Positions 1-10,736 of a DNA stretch of 64,000 nt are shown here, piece after piece. Origin of the DNA: Pseudomonas sp. A-RE-19 (GTDB lineage Bacteria > Pseudomonadota > Gammaproteobacteria > Pseudomonadales > Pseudomonadaceae); contig NZ_JAHBDQ010000018.1 of NCBI RefSeq assembly GCF_019956555.1, positions 47,995 to 111,994 on the forward strand, given 5' to 3'. Both the position numbers and the translations under genes were made by a program. The first letter of the stretch is position 1. Each line of letters opens with the position of its first letter. A model generated the notes under the pieces. It ran no database searches and had not been told where the DNA came from. It saw only the letters and a program-made list of their open reading frames with translations.

Positions 1-2
1 CG

Positions 3-659
3 GGAGCCGCCAAGGTCAATCTGATCGGCCATAGCCAAGGCCCCCTGGCTGCACGCTACGTAGCCGCCCTGCACCCGGAAAAGGTCGCGTCGGTCACCTC
101 GGTCAGTTGCCCCAATCACGGCTCCGAGATCGCCGACCAGTTGCATAAGGCACTGACACCCGGAGAGTTGCCCGAAGCGTTGGTACTGGCCCTGCTGGGC
201 GCAGTCGGCACTTTCATTTCCTTGATCAGCGGCCACCCGGAAAACCCGGTGGACGCTCAAGCGGCGTTCGAATCGCTGACCAGCGCAGGATTGGCGGCCT
301 TCAATCGCAAGTACCCGCAAGGGCTGCCAAAGGTTTGGGGCGGGGAAGGCAACGAAGTTGAAAACGGCGTGTATTACTACTCCTGGAGCGGGATCGTGCA
401 GAATTTTCAAAGCCTGCAACCACTCGACCCGAGTCATTTGAACTGCAAAGTGCTGTCACTTTTATTTTATAAAGAGAAGCACGCCAACGATGGGTTGGTC
501 GGCCGCTACAGCTCGCACCTGGGCAAGGTGATTCGCTCGGACTACCCCATGGACCACTTTGACGCAGTCAATCAGCTGGCCGGGATCAACAGTTGGAACG
601 TGAGCCCGGTCAGGCTCTACCTTGAACATGCCGCCCGGCTCAAGAGCAAGGGTTTGTAA
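3..659 (+). CDS. lipA: Secreted triacylglycerol lipase (LipA type), 3' part only
   Basis: The 5' end lies outside the window; 218 codons remain in frame from base 3. The nucleophile elbow GHSQG is at the very start, followed by SCPNHGS, a typical bacterial lipase stretch. Near the end, HANDGLVG carries the likely catalytic Asp and MDHFDAVNQ the catalytic His, so the Ser-Asp-His triad is complete. Two cysteines (in SCPNHG and LNCKV) match the disulfide pair of family I.1/I.2 Pseudomonas lipases. Such enzymes hydrolyse long-chain triglycerides outside the cell after Sec and type II export. Many need a chaperone (Lif/LipH) encoded just downstream. Here the gene is followed at once by a terminator and a convergent gene, so no foldase is linked on this side. 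Family is clear; the exact subfamily is not. Confidence 0.85.
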   Translation, partial: GAAKVNLIGHSQGPLAARYVAALHPEKVASVTSVSCPNHGSEIADQLHKALTPGELPEALVLALLGAVGTFISLISGHPENPVDAQAAFESLTSAGLAAFNRKYPQGLPKVWGGEGNEVENGVYYYSWSGIVQNFQSLQPLDPSHLNCKVLSLLFYKEKHANDGLVGRYSSHLGKVIRSDYPMDHFDAVNQLAGINSWNVSPVRLYLEHAARLKSKGL

Positions 660-665
660 GCAAAA

Positions 666-697
666 AAAAACGGCCCGTTGAAATAACGGGCCGTTTT
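666..697. terminator. Bidirectional intrinsic terminator
   Basis: A perfect stem of AACGGGCCG and its complement with a short GAAAT loop is flanked by A-tract and T-tract. It lies between the convergent lipase and DUF1285 genes and can end both transcripts. Confidence 0.85.
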
Positions 698-720
698 TCA
701 CAGCACAAAAGCACAGTGCG

Positions 721-1281
721 TCACGGCTCAAGCCCGATAGGGAAGAACTCGCCACCGCTCCACACACCCAGCCAACTTTGCCCGTCGATCTCACGGGTTA
801 CCGCCAGTTCCACCAGTTGGTAGAACACATTGCGGTGAATCAGTGCTTCAAGATTGGTGCGTACATGCACGTACGGCGCAGGCTCTTGAGTCACCGGGTC
901 GATTACCACGCGCATGGGGTGCTCGGCGCCGGCATCGGCCGTTTCATCGACATTGGTGGTAAAACGCAGGACCTGGGCTTCACCCTCGCCTTCGACCTCC
1001 ACGGCAATCGCCACGAACGGCGCGTCGTCGACCTTGATGCCAACCTTCTCGACCGGGGTAATCAGGAAGTAATCATCGCCGTCGCGGCGAATGATGGTGG
1101 AGAACAGCTTGACCATCGGCTTGCGCCCGATTGGCGTACCCAGGTAATACCAGGTGCCGTCGCGGGCGATGCGCATGTCGATGTCGCCGCAGAAGTCGGG
1201 GTTCCACAAGTGGACCGGTGGCAAGCCTTTGGTTTTGGGGATTTGCCCCAACAGGTCGTTGGCTTTTTGCGGGCCACTCAT
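721..1281 (-). CDS. DUF1285 family protein
   Basis: A 186-residue soluble protein beginning [15 protein letters not shown]. The segment [16 protein letters not shown] and the following Trp/Tyr-rich strand pattern ([13 protein letters not shown]) are what I recognise as the DUF1285 family, small beta-rich proteins common in proteobacteria with no assigned function. No signal peptide or membrane segment is seen. It is followed 16 bases upstream by the DUF4823 lipoprotein gene on the same strand, so the two are probably cotranscribed. Function is unknown. Confidence 0.8.
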   Translation of the reverse strand: MSGPQKANDLLGQIPKTKGLPPVHLWNPDFCGDIDMRIARDGTWYYLGTPIGRKPMVKLFSTIIRRDGDDYFLITPVEKVGIKVDDAPFVAIAVEVEGEGEAQVLRFTTNVDETADAGAEHPMRVVIDPVTQEPAPYVHVRTNLEALIHRNVFYQLVELAVTREIDGQSWLGVWSGGEFFPIGLEP

Positions 1282-1297
1282 GGCGTTCTCCTTTGAA

Positions 1298-1903
1298 TTA
1301 CTGGTCGCTGAGCCCCAGCAGGCTACGAGCGTATTGCTCCAGCGGCGGGCCCAGCAAGTCTTCTGGCTTGTTGTCGTGGAACGTCAGTAAACCGCCACGA
1401 CTCTTGATACGTGCAGTATCGATCAAATACTGGGTGCTGGTCTCGATCAACATGATCTGAATCACGCCGCTGTCGATCCCGAGGCGATCCACGTGTTCCT
1501 GATCGAGCCATTCATCCGAGTTGCCGATGCGGTCGTCGGCCTTGGCGAAACGGGTGTAAAGCAGATAATGCGCGCCAACGGCACGGGCCTCGCCCATGGC
1601 CGCATCGAGGCCTTCCGGCGCACGGGCACGGCGGACCATCGGGAAATATTCGATAAAACCGTTGAAGGCTTCTTCGGCCACCACGTTGGGTCGCGGGTAG
1701 GCACTGCCCGGTGGCGCGAAGGCACCCTGGGCGATGTAGATGAACGAGTCCGGCTGAATGCGGAGATTATTCACGCGACGGCTGTCGCTGTGGTCCAGCA
1801 GCCCCGCGTCGCTCATGTGGTAGCGAGTCCCTTCAGCCATATCGCTGACATTCATGCAGCCACCAAGCGCCAAAACGGCCAGCAGCAAAACCAGGCTACG
1901 CAT
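1298..1903 (-). CDS. DUF4823 family lipoprotein
   Basis: A 201-residue protein with a lipoprotein signal peptide: hydrophobic residues 3-14 and a lipobox LGGC with Cys16 as the lipidated residue. The mature part ([21 protein letters not shown], then a strand ending in [11 protein letters not shown]) resembles the DUF4823 family of Pseudomonas envelope proteins. It is expected in the outer membrane or periplasm. It lies directly upstream of the DUF1285 gene on the same strand. No enzymatic motif is visible and the role is unknown. Confidence 0.75.
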   Translation of the reverse strand: MRSLVLLLAVLALGGCMNVSDMAEGTRYHMSDAGLLDHSDSRRVNNLRIQPDSFIYIAQGAFAPPGSAYPRPNVVAEEAFNGFIEYFPMVRRARAPEGLDAAMGEARAVGAHYLLYTRFAKADDRIGNSDEWLDQEHVDRLGIDSGVIQIMLIETSTQYLIDTARIKSRGGLLTFHDNKPEDLLGPPLEQYARSLLGLSDQ

Positions 1904-2020
1904 CCTACCCTCCAGAGGCCGGTGACGGAAAACCGGCGAATGGCCATGGGATGCAGCTTCCGCGCCAGCTCAATGAGCAGGGATGTGTCAGGTGTTTTTA
2001 AGGTGACTGGAAGATGGCTA

Positions 2021-2108
2021 TCGCGGGCAAGCCTCGCTCCTACAGGTCATGTGTCGAATGTAGAAACTGCAACTGACACATGACTTGTAGGAGCGAGGCT
2101 TGCCCGCG
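2021..2108. repeat. REPIN (paired inverted REP sequences)
   Basis: Two inverted copies of the Pseudomonas REP core (GCGGGCAAGCCTCGCTCCTAC and its complement) enclose a second palindrome (GTCATGTGTC ... GACACATGAC). The whole unit can fold as one long hairpin. It fills the gap between the DUF4823 gene and the 3' end of moaA. Such elements are non-autonomous repeats mobilised by RAYT transposases. Confidence 0.9.
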
Positions 2109-2119
2109 AAGAGGCCCGA

Positions 2120-3088
2120 TCAACCGCCGATGATTTTCATGATGGTCGCGCCACCGGAGAACGCCACTTCCTGTTTGTCCCCCAAGGCTTTGACCAGCAG
2201 TCGCTGCAAAGCCGGCAGCGCCTGGTGGCGAGGCTTGTCCAGGAGGTCGCCGACATAGTGGCGATTGCTCGACGACAGGCAGCCATGCAGCCAGCCAGTG
2301 GACGACAGACGAAGCCGAGAACAGGTCCGGCAGAAAGGAACGCTTTCATTGGCGATCACGCCGAAGTGGCCCAGCCCCGGAATCTGATAGCGCACCGCCG
2401 TGGCATCGACCGGCGCATCGGCCTGAAGGTACTCGTAGCGTTCGCCGATCAGGCTCAGCAACTGCTGAAGGCTGACGAACTGCTGCAGGAAGGCGTTGGA
2501 GTCGGTGGCCAGGTGCCCCATGCGCATCAACTCGATGAAGCGCAACTCATAGCCGCGCTCCAGGCAGTAATCGAGCAGCGGCATCACCTGATCGAGGTTC
2601 TGCCCCCGTAGCGGCACCATATTGACCTTGATCTTCATGCCCGCCGCAGCGGCCTGGTCCATGCTGTCGAGGACGGTCGCCAGATCGCCGCCACGCGCAA
2701 TGCTGCGAAAGGCGCTGGCATCCAGAGTATCGAGGGAAACGTTGATGCGCCGAATGCCGGCATTCACCAGCAGCGGCAGCTTTTTCGCCAGCAATTGACC
2801 ATTGGTGGTCAGGCTGATGTCCGCCAGGCCCATCTGCCCGACAGCGGTCATGAAGGCTTCGAGTTTGGGACTGACCAGTGGCTCGCCACCGGTAATGCGC
2901 AAACGCTCGATGCCCGCGGCCTCGATCAGATAGGCGACACCGCGCGCCATGGCCTCGGCCGACAACTCATCCTGCGCAGCCACCAGCCGCTTGCCGTTGG
3001 GCACGCAGTAGGTACAAGCGTAGTTACAGGCTGAAGTCAGACTGATCCGCAAATTGCGAAAACGCCTGCCTTGACGGTCAACGATCAT
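2120..3088 (-). CDS. moaA: GTP 3',8-cyclase MoaA
   Basis: A 322-residue radical SAM enzyme that converts GTP to 3',8-cyclo-GTP, the first step of molybdopterin synthesis. The N-terminal cluster motif is CNYACTYC (Cys21, Cys25, Cys28), followed by ITGGEPL. The C-terminal second 4Fe-4S site is CRTC plus a Cys 13 residues later (SFRTC-like spacing), and the protein ends in GG as expected for MoaA. Length is normal. It stands apart from other moa genes in this window, but a molybdenum hydroxylase with its maturation factors occurs at 24-29 kb. Many pseudomonads carry more than one moaA paralogue. Confidence 0.93.
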   Translation of the reverse strand: MIVDRQGRRFRNLRISLTSACNYACTYCVPNGKRLVAAQDELSAEAMARGVAYLIEAAGIERLRITGGEPLVSPKLEAFMTAVGQMGLADISLTTNGQLLAKKLPLLVNAGIRRINVSLDTLDASAFRSIARGGDLATVLDSMDQAAAAGMKIKVNMVPLRGQNLDQVMPLLDYCLERGYELRFIELMRMGHLATDSNAFLQQFVSLQQLLSLIGERYEYLQADAPVDATAVRYQIPGLGHFGVIANESVPFCRTCSRLRLSSTGWLHGCLSSSNRHYVGDLLDKPRHQALPALQRLLVKALGDKQEVAFSGGATIMKIIGG

Positions 3089-3227
3089 GGATCACTCCGG
3101 CGAAAGAAGATTCGAACGCGCAAAACTTGACTCACAAATCAAGTTTTAGCAAGCCCTATGCCTGAGTATATTCCTGTGGTAGTGCGCCATGTAGCGAAAT
3201 CATGGCGCTATAAGGCAACTGAATGGC

Positions 3228-3866
3228 TCAACTGCTCGGTGTGTCGGTATCGCGCTTGCGCTTGTTGCCCATGCGCACGCCGATGTCCATCAGGAACTGG
3301 AAGAAACCTTCCTGATCTTCCAGCACGTTGCTCCAGAATGGCGAGTGATACAGCGCCACGGCGCCGTGCACCAGCGCCCAGGCCGCGCAGTAATGGAAGT
3401 AAGGCGGAACGTCTTCAAGCTTGCCTTCGCTGATCCGACCCTTGATCAGCAGGGTCAGGCGTTCGAAGTTCGAAGCACGGATCTTGTGCAGTTCCTCGAC
3501 CATCTCCGGCACCTGGTTGCCCTTGACCACCTTTTCTTCCAGGCGATCGAACAACCGATAGCGTTGCGGATCGCGCATGCGGAATTCGAAGTAGGCGCGA
3601 GACAGGGCTTCCTTGTCCTTATCGACATCGGCCGAGTGCAACAGCTCGTTCAAATCACGCTCGTAGTCGAGCATCAGGCGCAGGTAGATCTCCGCCTTGG
3701 ATTTGAAGTGCTTGTAGATCGTGCCTTTGCCGATACCGACGGCATCAGCAATCATCTCGACGGTGACACTGTCTTCACCCAGTTCGAGGAACAGCTTGAG
3801 CGCGGTATCGAGAATTTCTTGCTCGCGGCGACGAAACTCACGGACCTTACGAGGTTCTTTATGCAT
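3228..3866 (-). CDS. TetR family transcriptional regulator
   Basis: A 212-residue protein with an N-terminal TetR helix-turn-helix (residues about 12-60; EMIADAVGIGKGTIYKHFKSKAEIYLRL) and an all-helical ligand/dimer domain. The basic C-terminus is GNKRKR. It occupies the place of PA2957 in P. aeruginosa, upstream of the rgsA and tatD region. The ligand and targets cannot be told from sequence. The ribosome binding site upstream of the ATG is weak. Confidence 0.88.
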   Translation of the reverse strand: MHKEPRKVREFRRREQEILDTALKLFLELGEDSVTVEMIADAVGIGKGTIYKHFKSKAEIYLRLMLDYERDLNELLHSADVDKDKEALSRAYFEFRMRDPQRYRLFDRLEEKVVKGNQVPEMVEELHKIRASNFERLTLLIKGRISEGKLEDVPPYFHYCAAWALVHGAVALYHSPFWSNVLEDQEGFFQFLMDIGVRMGNKRKRDTDTPSS

Positions 3867-4041
3867 AAGAAAAGGTCTGTAGGGGTCAAAATTCGAAGCC
3901 GCGTATTATGCCTAACTTGCGCCAAAATGCACGGATCATCCGACCATATATGTGTTTCTTGATGAATTCACGCAATGTCGACGATTGATGAGAACCCAAC
4001 CGAAGCGCCCGTATTCCAAATTTGTTTAAAAACCCGACCGG

Positions 4042-4066
4042 CTAAACTGGACTCGGGGCGATACTG
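4042..4066 (+). promoter_or_regulatory. Possible RpoS-type promoter of the RgsA-like sRNA
   Basis: Two -10-like elements of the sigma-S kind are present: CTAAACT (4042-4048) and CGATACTG (4059-4066, close to the CTATACT consensus). The second places the start near 4074, at the base of the first sRNA stem. No good -35 is visible, as is common for RpoS promoters. RgsA in other Pseudomonas is RpoS-dependent; the match here is inference. I could not find a convincing GacA box (TGTAAG-N6-CTTACA) upstream. Confidence 0.45.
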
Positions 4067-4073
4067 ATCAATA

Positions 4074-4199
4074 CTTCAACTGTCGGCGAGACATCTCCCC
4101 CAAGTGTCGCGCCGATGAAGGTACCAAAGGACTGCGTATCTTTGTTTTACTCCTAATGGTCTTAACCCGGATTCACCCCCCAGAACCCGGGTTTTTTTT
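4074..4199 (+). ncRNA. rgsA: RgsA-like small regulatory RNA
   Basis: The 390-base gap between the TetR gene and tatD holds a structured transcript of about 125 nt. A first stem pairs CTTCA (4074-4078), TCGGCG (4083-4088) and GACA (4090-4093) with TGTC (4105-4108), CGCCGA (4110-4115) and TGAAG (4116-4120). Its C-rich loop TCTCCCCCAAG is free to pair with G-rich ribosome binding sites. An unpaired central region follows, then a Rho-independent terminator (AACCCGG/CCGGGTT, 4164-4193, with eight Ts). From memory, PAO1 has the stress-responsive sRNA RgsA (PA2958.1) in exactly this place, between PA2958 and tatD (PA2959). Location and structure both fit; the precise 5' end is inferred. Confidence 0.75.
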
Positions 4200-4253
4200 G
4201 CCTGCGATTCAGCGGCCAAAGCCCTTAGGCTGCGAACCCTTCTAACGTTACAC

Positions 4254-5039
4254 CTATGCCCCGACGTGCGCCAACGGGAACAAACGCTTGAAATTCTCGG
4301 TGGTCTGCTCGGCAAATCGCTCATAGGACTCACCACGCAACATTGCCAGAAATTCCGCTACCTCTCGTACGTATTGCGGCAGGTTCGGTTTGCCGCGATA
4401 AGGGATCGGCGCCAGGTACGGGGAGTCGGTTTCCACCAGCAACCGGTCAGCCGGTACCTTGCTGGCCACATCCCGCAAGGCATCGGCATTGCGAAACGTG
4501 ACAATGCCGGACAAGGAAATGTAATACCCCATGTCCAGCGCAGCCTTGGCCATCCCCCAGTCTTCGGTGAAGCAATGCAGCACACCCGCCTGAGGCAGCG
4601 CCGCCTCTCGCAGCAGCTCGAGGGTGTCGGCCCGGGCACCACGCGTATGGATGATCACCGGTTTGCCGGTCTGCCCCGCCGCTTGCAGGTGCAGACGGAA
4701 CGACTCCTGCTGCAGGTCTGCCGCCTCCGGCTCGTAGTGATAATCCAGGCCGGTTTCACCGATCGCCACTACCCGCGGATGATTGAGTTCGCGCAACAAC
4801 CAATCCAGTGCTGGTGCGGCACCCGGCTGCACATCCAGCGGATGCACACCGACCGAACAATCGACGTCGTCATAACGTTCGGCCAGGGCTTTGACGTCGG
4901 CGGCGTTGTCGACGCTGACGCCAATGCACAGGAAGTGCCCTACCCCGCGCGCACGGGCTGCATCGAGCGCGGCATCCAGGGAGCCGTCGTGGGCGGTGAG
5001 GTCGAGACGATCAAGGTGGCAATGGGAATCTACGAGCAT
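4254..5039 (-). CDS. TatD family metal-dependent hydrolase (YcfH type)
   Basis: A 261-residue amidohydrolase-fold protein. Metal ligands are visible: HCH in DSHCHLD near the N-terminus, Glu in GETGLDYHYEP, His in IIHTRG and VLHCF, and Asp in VETDSPYLAP. This family has DNase or exonuclease activity. In Proteobacteria the ycfH gene lies beside holB and tmk, as here, with pilZ between. The start ATG (MLVDSHCH) is 14 bases after the pilZ stop, so the two are cotranscribed. Confidence 0.92.
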   Translation of the reverse strand: MLVDSHCHLDRLDLTAHDGSLDAALDAARARGVGHFLCIGVSVDNAADVKALAERYDDVDCSVGVHPLDVQPGAAPALDWLLRELNHPRVVAIGETGLDYHYEPEAADLQQESFRLHLQAAGQTGKPVIIHTRGARADTLELLREAALPQAGVLHCFTEDWGMAKAALDMGYYISLSGIVTFRNADALRDVASKVPADRLLVETDSPYLAPIPYRGKPNLPQYVREVAEFLAMLRGESYERFAEQTTENFKRLFPLAHVGA

Positions 5040-5053
5040 AAAAGGGCTGCAAC

Positions 5054-5410
5054 TTACATCGTATGAGTGGGACGGTCGGATTTCAGGGCTCCGGCCAGAT
5101 GGGTTTCGATTCGACTGCGCGCAGTGTTGTCGCCTTCGTTGAATTGCACGCCAACTCCGGCGGCGCGGTTACCCTGGGCCCCTTTGGGGGTGATCCAGGT
5201 GACCTTGCCGGCGACCGGAATCTTTTCCGGTTCATCCATCAAGTGCAGCAGCATGAAGACCTCATCGCCCAACTTGTAGCTCTTGTTGGTCGGGATAAAC
5301 AGGCCACCGTTTTTGATGAACGGCATGTAGGCCGCGTAGAGCACGGATTTGTCTTTGATCGTCAAAGACAAGATGCCATTGCGCGGTCCCGGACTGACGG
5401 ATTCATTCAT
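5054..5410 (-). CDS. pilZ: Type IV pilus assembly protein PilZ
   Basis: A 118-residue PilZ-domain protein that ends in SDRPTHTM, as in P. aeruginosa PilZ. The core GVGVQFNEGD is clear, but the c-di-GMP-binding RxxxR motif is absent, as is known for the founding PilZ, which instead acts with PilB and FimX in pilus biogenesis. I chose the ATG at 5410 over one four codons upstream, because the GGAGG ribosome binding site lies between them, inside the longer version. Cotranscribed with holB and tatD. Confidence 0.93.
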   Translation of the reverse strand: MNESVSPGPRNGILSLTIKDKSVLYAAYMPFIKNGGLFIPTNKSYKLGDEVFMLLHLMDEPEKIPVAGKVTWITPKGAQGNRAAGVGVQFNEGDNTARSRIETHLAGALKSDRPTHTM

Positions 5411-5452
5411 GCTGACCTCCACTGCTGATCATCAGAGTCTAGGCGCAGACTG

Positions 5453-7073
<1,621 letters not shown>

Positions 7074-7083
7074 TTAGTCAGAG

Positions 7084-8274
7084 TCATTGCGGGCTTTGCG
7101 GCGCGGGCGCATCCGGCTCGGGTGCTGGCGCCGGCTCTTGCGCGGAGTCTTGCGGCGCTACGGGTGGCATCTCTTCGGGCGCCGTATCGGGCGAAGCTGC
7201 CGGGATCGGCGCCTGAGCATCCTCCGTCGGCGGCGTAACAGTCGGCGCAGGGCTGGAACGGTAATCGGCACGTCGATTGATCTGGAACTCCCGCACCGCA
7301 TTGTTGTGGGCGTCCAGGTCATCGGAGAACACGTGGCTGCCATCACCCCGCGCGACAAAATACAGACTGTTGCCGTCCGCCGGATTCAGCGCCGCATGGA
7401 TCGCTTCGCGCCCCACCATCGCAATCGGCGTCGGCGGCAGGCCGGCGATCAGGTAAGTGTTATACGGGGTCGGTTCCTTGAGGTGGGCACGGGTCAACTT
7501 GCCGTTGTAACGATCACCCAGACCATAGATCACGGTCGGATCGGTTTGCAACAGCATGCCCATTTCCATGCGCCGTACGAACACCCCGGCGATCTGCCCG
7601 CGCTCCTGCGGCACACCGGTTTCCTTTTCCACCAGCGAGGCCATGATCAGCGCTTGATAGGGCTCGGTATAGGGCACGTCGGCAGCACGCTGACTCCATT
7701 CCTTGGCGAGAACCTCATCGAGGCGGTCGTAAGCCTTCTTGAGCAGATCGACGTCAGTCATGCCCCGCACGAAACGGTAAGTATCGGGAAAGAATCGCCC
7801 TTCCGGAAAAATCCCGCTGTGTCCGAGCTTGTCCATCACTTGACTGTCGCTCAAACCGTTCAGGGTCTGCTCGAGCTTTTCATCCTTGGCCAGGGCTGCG
7901 CGGACCTGATGGAAATTCCATCCTTCGACCAGGGTTACGCTGTACTGCACCATTTCCCCGCGCTTCCACAGATCGATCAGCCCTTCGACCGTCATGCCAG
8001 GAACCATCCGGTATTCGCCGCTGTGCAGCGGTTGCCTTGCCAGATTGAAGCGCCAATACACCCGCAGCCAAAACGCGTCCTTGATGACGCCATCGGCTTC
8101 GAGTCGAATGAAGGTGCGGTTTGGCGTAGTGCCTTTGGGCACGTCCAGCAGTTCTTCCTGGGCAATGTTCAGCGGTTGTACCAGCGCCGAATGAATTTTC
8201 CAGGCGCTGGCACCCGCCAACAGCCCCGCCAGAACCAGTCCGGTTTCCAGCAGCAGCAACAATTTACGTCTCAC
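7084..8274 (-). CDS. mltG: Endolytic murein transglycosylase MltG
   Basis: A 396-residue inner-membrane enzyme that cleaves nascent glycan strands. One N-terminal membrane helix (about residues 4-25) precedes LysM-like and YceG domains. The catalytic Glu lies in SLVEKETGVPQERGQIAGVF, followed by LQTDPTVIYG. The last 70 residues form a Pro/Ala-rich tail (PAPTVTPPTEDAQAP and beyond) that most E. coli-type MltG proteins lack and which is likely disordered. It sits between pabC (3 bases upstream) and tmk. Confidence 0.93.
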   Translation of the reverse strand: MRRKLLLLLETGLVLAGLLAGASAWKIHSALVQPLNIAQEELLDVPKGTTPNRTFIRLEADGVIKDAFWLRVYWRFNLARQPLHSGEYRMVPGMTVEGLIDLWKRGEMVQYSVTLVEGWNFHQVRAALAKDEKLEQTLNGLSDSQVMDKLGHSGIFPEGRFFPDTYRFVRGMTDVDLLKKAYDRLDEVLAKEWSQRAADVPYTEPYQALIMASLVEKETGVPQERGQIAGVFVRRMEMGMLLQTDPTVIYGLGDRYNGKLTRAHLKEPTPYNTYLIAGLPPTPIAMVGREAIHAALNPADGNSLYFVARGDGSHVFSDDLDAHNNAVREFQINRRADYRSSPAPTVTPPTEDAQAPIPAASPDTAPEEMPPVAPQDSAQEPAPAPEPDAPAPQSPQ

Positions 8275-8277
8275 GAA

Positions 8278-9093
8278 TCAAATATCCAGTAGCGCACGGG
8301 CAATGGTTTGGAGTTTACGGGTGAGCGGCCCAACCGGCCAGCTCAGTGCGGCATAGGCGCGCACCGGCCAAACGCCATACACGCTGTTGCAGACAAAGAC
8401 CTCATCAGCCCATTGCAGCTGTTCCAGGGTGATGTCGGTGATTTGCGTGGGGATCCCCAATGACTCGGCCTGAAACAATAACTCGGCACGCATCACGCCC
8501 GCCACGCCACAGCGCTTGAGATCGGCGGTAACCAGCACACCATCGCGCACCAAAAACAGATTGCTGAACACGCCTTCGATCACCCGCCCGACCTGATCCA
8601 GCATCAAGCCTTCGGCATGCTCGGAGTCCTGCCACTCGGAGCGGGCGATAACCTGCTCCAGACGATTCAGATGCTTGAGTCCGGCGAGCAGTGGCTGTTT
8701 GGAAAGTCGTGTCGCACAAGGAAACAGACGAACACCCTGTTCCGCATGAACAGCCGGATAAGCAGCAGGAGGATTGCCTTGCAGAATGCGTCGAGCCTGC
8801 GCCGTGGGATCGGGGGCGTAACCACGCAGGCTGTCGCCACGGGTGAGGATGAGTTTGAGCACGCCCTCGCCCAGCGCGGCGGCATAGGCCAGCAGCTCCG
8901 TGCGGATCAGCTCGTGATCGGCGCGAATCGCCAGGCGCGAACAACCCTGCGCCAGACGCGACAAATGTCGATCCAGCAGCAGCGGCTGCCCGCCCTTGAC
9001 CAAAAGGGTCTCGAACAGACCATCACCGTAAGCCAGGCCGCGATCCTTCAGCGACAAAGCGTCAGCCGGTTGACCGTCGACCCAGCTGTCCAT
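8278..9093 (-). CDS. pabC: Aminodeoxychorismate lyase
   Basis: A 271-residue class IV PLP-dependent enzyme that makes 4-aminobenzoate and pyruvate from aminodeoxychorismate in folate synthesis. Its N-terminus is [29 protein letters not shown], typical of the family. The PLP Lys is in LAGLKHLNRLEQV, and a GVAGVMR-type motif appears near residue 200. The start ATG overlaps the fabF stop by one base. Confidence 0.92.
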   Translation of the reverse strand: MDSWVDGQPADALSLKDRGLAYGDGLFETLLVKGGQPLLLDRHLSRLAQGCSRLAIRADHELIRTELLAYAAALGEGVLKLILTRGDSLRGYAPDPTAQARRILQGNPPAAYPAVHAEQGVRLFPCATRLSKQPLLAGLKHLNRLEQVIARSEWQDSEHAEGLMLDQVGRVIEGVFSNLFLVRDGVLVTADLKRCGVAGVMRAELLFQAESLGIPTQITDITLEQLQWADEVFVCNSVYGVWPVRAYAALSWPVGPLTRKLQTIARALLDI

Positions 9094-10337
9094 CAGTCAG
9101 CGAACCGGCGGAACACCAGCGAGCCATTGGTACCGCCAAATCCGAAGGAGTTGGACAGCACCACGTCGATATCCATGCCGCGCGCGGTGTGGGGTACGAA
9201 GTCGAGGTCGCAGCCTTCATCCGGCTCATCGAGGTTGATGGTCGGTGGGGCTACCTGACTGTTGATGGCCAGTACGCTGAAAATCGCCTCGACCGCGCCC
9301 GCCGCACCCAGCAGGTGCCCGGTCATCGACTTGGTCGAACTGACTGCCAGTTTGTAGGCGTGGTCACCGAACACGGATTTGATCGCACAGGCTTCAGCGA
9401 GGTCGCCGGCCGAGGTCGAGGTGCCGTGGGCGTTGATGTACTGAACCTGATCGCCATTGATTTTGGCATCGCGCAGCGCATTGGTGATGCAACGTGCAGC
9501 ACCCGCACCGTCGGCCGGTGGCGAAGTCATGTGATAAGCATCGCCACTGGTGCCAAAGCCGATCAGCTCGGCGTAGATGGTCGCGCCACGGGCCTTGGCG
9601 TGCTCCAGTTCTTCAAGAACCAGGGCACCGGCACCGTCGGACAATACGAAGCCATCGCGGCCCTTGTCCCATGGACGGCTGGCGCGGGCCGGCTCGTCAT
9701 TGCGGGTCGACAGCGCGCGGGAGGCACCGAAGCCACCCATGCCCAGACCACACGCGGCCATCTCGGCACCACCGGCGATCATCACGTCGGCTTCGTCGTA
9801 CATGATGTTGCGTGCCGCCATGCCAATGCAGTGCGTACCGGTGGTACACGCGGTGGCGATGGCGTAGTTAGGCCCCTGTGCACCCAGGTGAATGGACAGG
9901 AAACCGGAAATCATATTGATGATCGAGCCAGGCACGAAAAACGGAGAGATCCGTCGCGGGCCCGAATCATGCAGCGTTCGGCTGGTTTCTTCGATATTGG
10001 TCAAACCGCCAATACCCGACCCCATGGCCACGCCAATGCGCTCGCGGTTGGCGTCGGTGACTTCAAGACCTGCGTTACGCACGGCCTGAAAACCTGCTGC
10101 CAGACCGTACTGAATGAACAGGTCGAGCTTGCGAGCTTCCTTGACCGACAGGTATTCCTCGACATTGAAGCCCTTTACCGAACCGCCGAAACGGGTGGAA
10201 TAGGCAGAAAGGTCGGTGTGTTCGATCAGACCAATGCCACTGCGGCCAGCCAGAATGCCCTGCCAACTGCTCGGCACATCCGTGCCCAGTGGCGACAACA
10301 TACCCATACCGGTGACTACGACGCGTCTACGCGACAC
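9093..10337 (-). CDS. fabF: Beta-ketoacyl-ACP synthase II
   Basis: A 414-residue condensing enzyme for fatty acid elongation. The catalytic triad is visible: Cys in [11 protein letters not shown], His in [13 protein letters not shown] and His in [10 protein letters not shown]. The Gly-rich end [11 protein letters not shown] is also typical. It lies downstream of acpP on the minus strand, with an intrinsic terminator between them, so part of its transcription likely comes by readthrough. Confidence 0.96.
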   Translation of the reverse strand: MSRRRVVVTGMGMLSPLGTDVPSSWQGILAGRSGIGLIEHTDLSAYSTRFGGSVKGFNVEEYLSVKEARKLDLFIQYGLAAGFQAVRNAGLEVTDANRERIGVAMGSGIGGLTNIEETSRTLHDSGPRRISPFFVPGSIINMISGFLSIHLGAQGPNYAIATACTTGTHCIGMAARNIMYDEADVMIAGGAEMAACGLGMGGFGASRALSTRNDEPARASRPWDKGRDGFVLSDGAGALVLEELEHAKARGATIYAELIGFGTSGDAYHMTSPPADGAGAARCITNALRDAKINGDQVQYINAHGTSTSAGDLAEACAIKSVFGDHAYKLAVSSTKSMTGHLLGAAGAVEAIFSVLAINSQVAPPTINLDEPDEGCDLDFVPHTARGMDIDVVLSNSFGFGGTNGSLVFRRFAD

Positions 10338-10381
10338 AGCACTCTCCTTTTTTCAAATGACGACTTTGCATCAGGCCTAAA

Positions 10382-10420
10382 GGAAAAAACCGCACGCCAT
10401 GATGGCAGTGCGGTTTTTCC
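10382..10420 (-). terminator. Intrinsic terminator between acpP and fabF
   Basis: An inverted repeat (GGAAAAACCGCA / TGCGGTTTTTTCC) with an inner GCCAT/ATGGC stem lies just after the acpP stop on the minus strand, followed by a T-run. It would end most acpP transcripts and let only some polymerase pass into fabF, which fits the far higher need for acyl carrier protein. Confidence 0.8.
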
Positions 10421-10447
10421 ATGACAGCGAGCGACGACTAAAAACTA

Positions 10448-10684
10448 TTACGCCTGGTGGCTGGTAACGTAGTCGATTGCAGCTTGTACAGTAGTGATCT
10501 TTTCAGCTTCTTCGTCAGGGATTTCGGTCTCGAATTCCTCTTCCAGAGCCATCACCAGCTCAACGGTGTCAAGGGAGTCGGCACCCAGGTCTTCAACGAA
10601 GGAAGCAGTGTTGACCACTTCTTCTTCTTTAACGCCCAGTTGCTCAGCAACGATTTTCTTGACGCGCTCTTCGATGGTGCTCAT
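10448..10684 (-). CDS. acpP: Acyl carrier protein
   Basis: A 78-residue acidic four-helix protein that carries growing acyl chains in fatty acid, lipid A and phospholipid synthesis. The 4'-phosphopantetheine attachment site is Ser37 in [11 protein letters not shown] good ribosome binding site (TAGGAGTG) precedes the ATG. It has its own promoter at 10737-10764 and its own terminator, so it can be expressed separately from fabD-fabG. Confidence 0.98.
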   Translation of the reverse strand: MSTIEERVKKIVAEQLGVKEEEVVNTASFVEDLGADSLDTVELVMALEEEFETEIPDEEAEKITTVQAAIDYVTSHQA

Positions 10685-10736
10685 ACCTTGTTTTCACTCC
10701 TAATGGACAAATTCAGGCAGCTGGCCAGTGGGTAAG

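Noticed and set aside
3900..4041. GacA box upstream of the sRNA
   Set aside because: No TGTAAG-N6-CTTACA-like dyad could be found; only weak partial matches.
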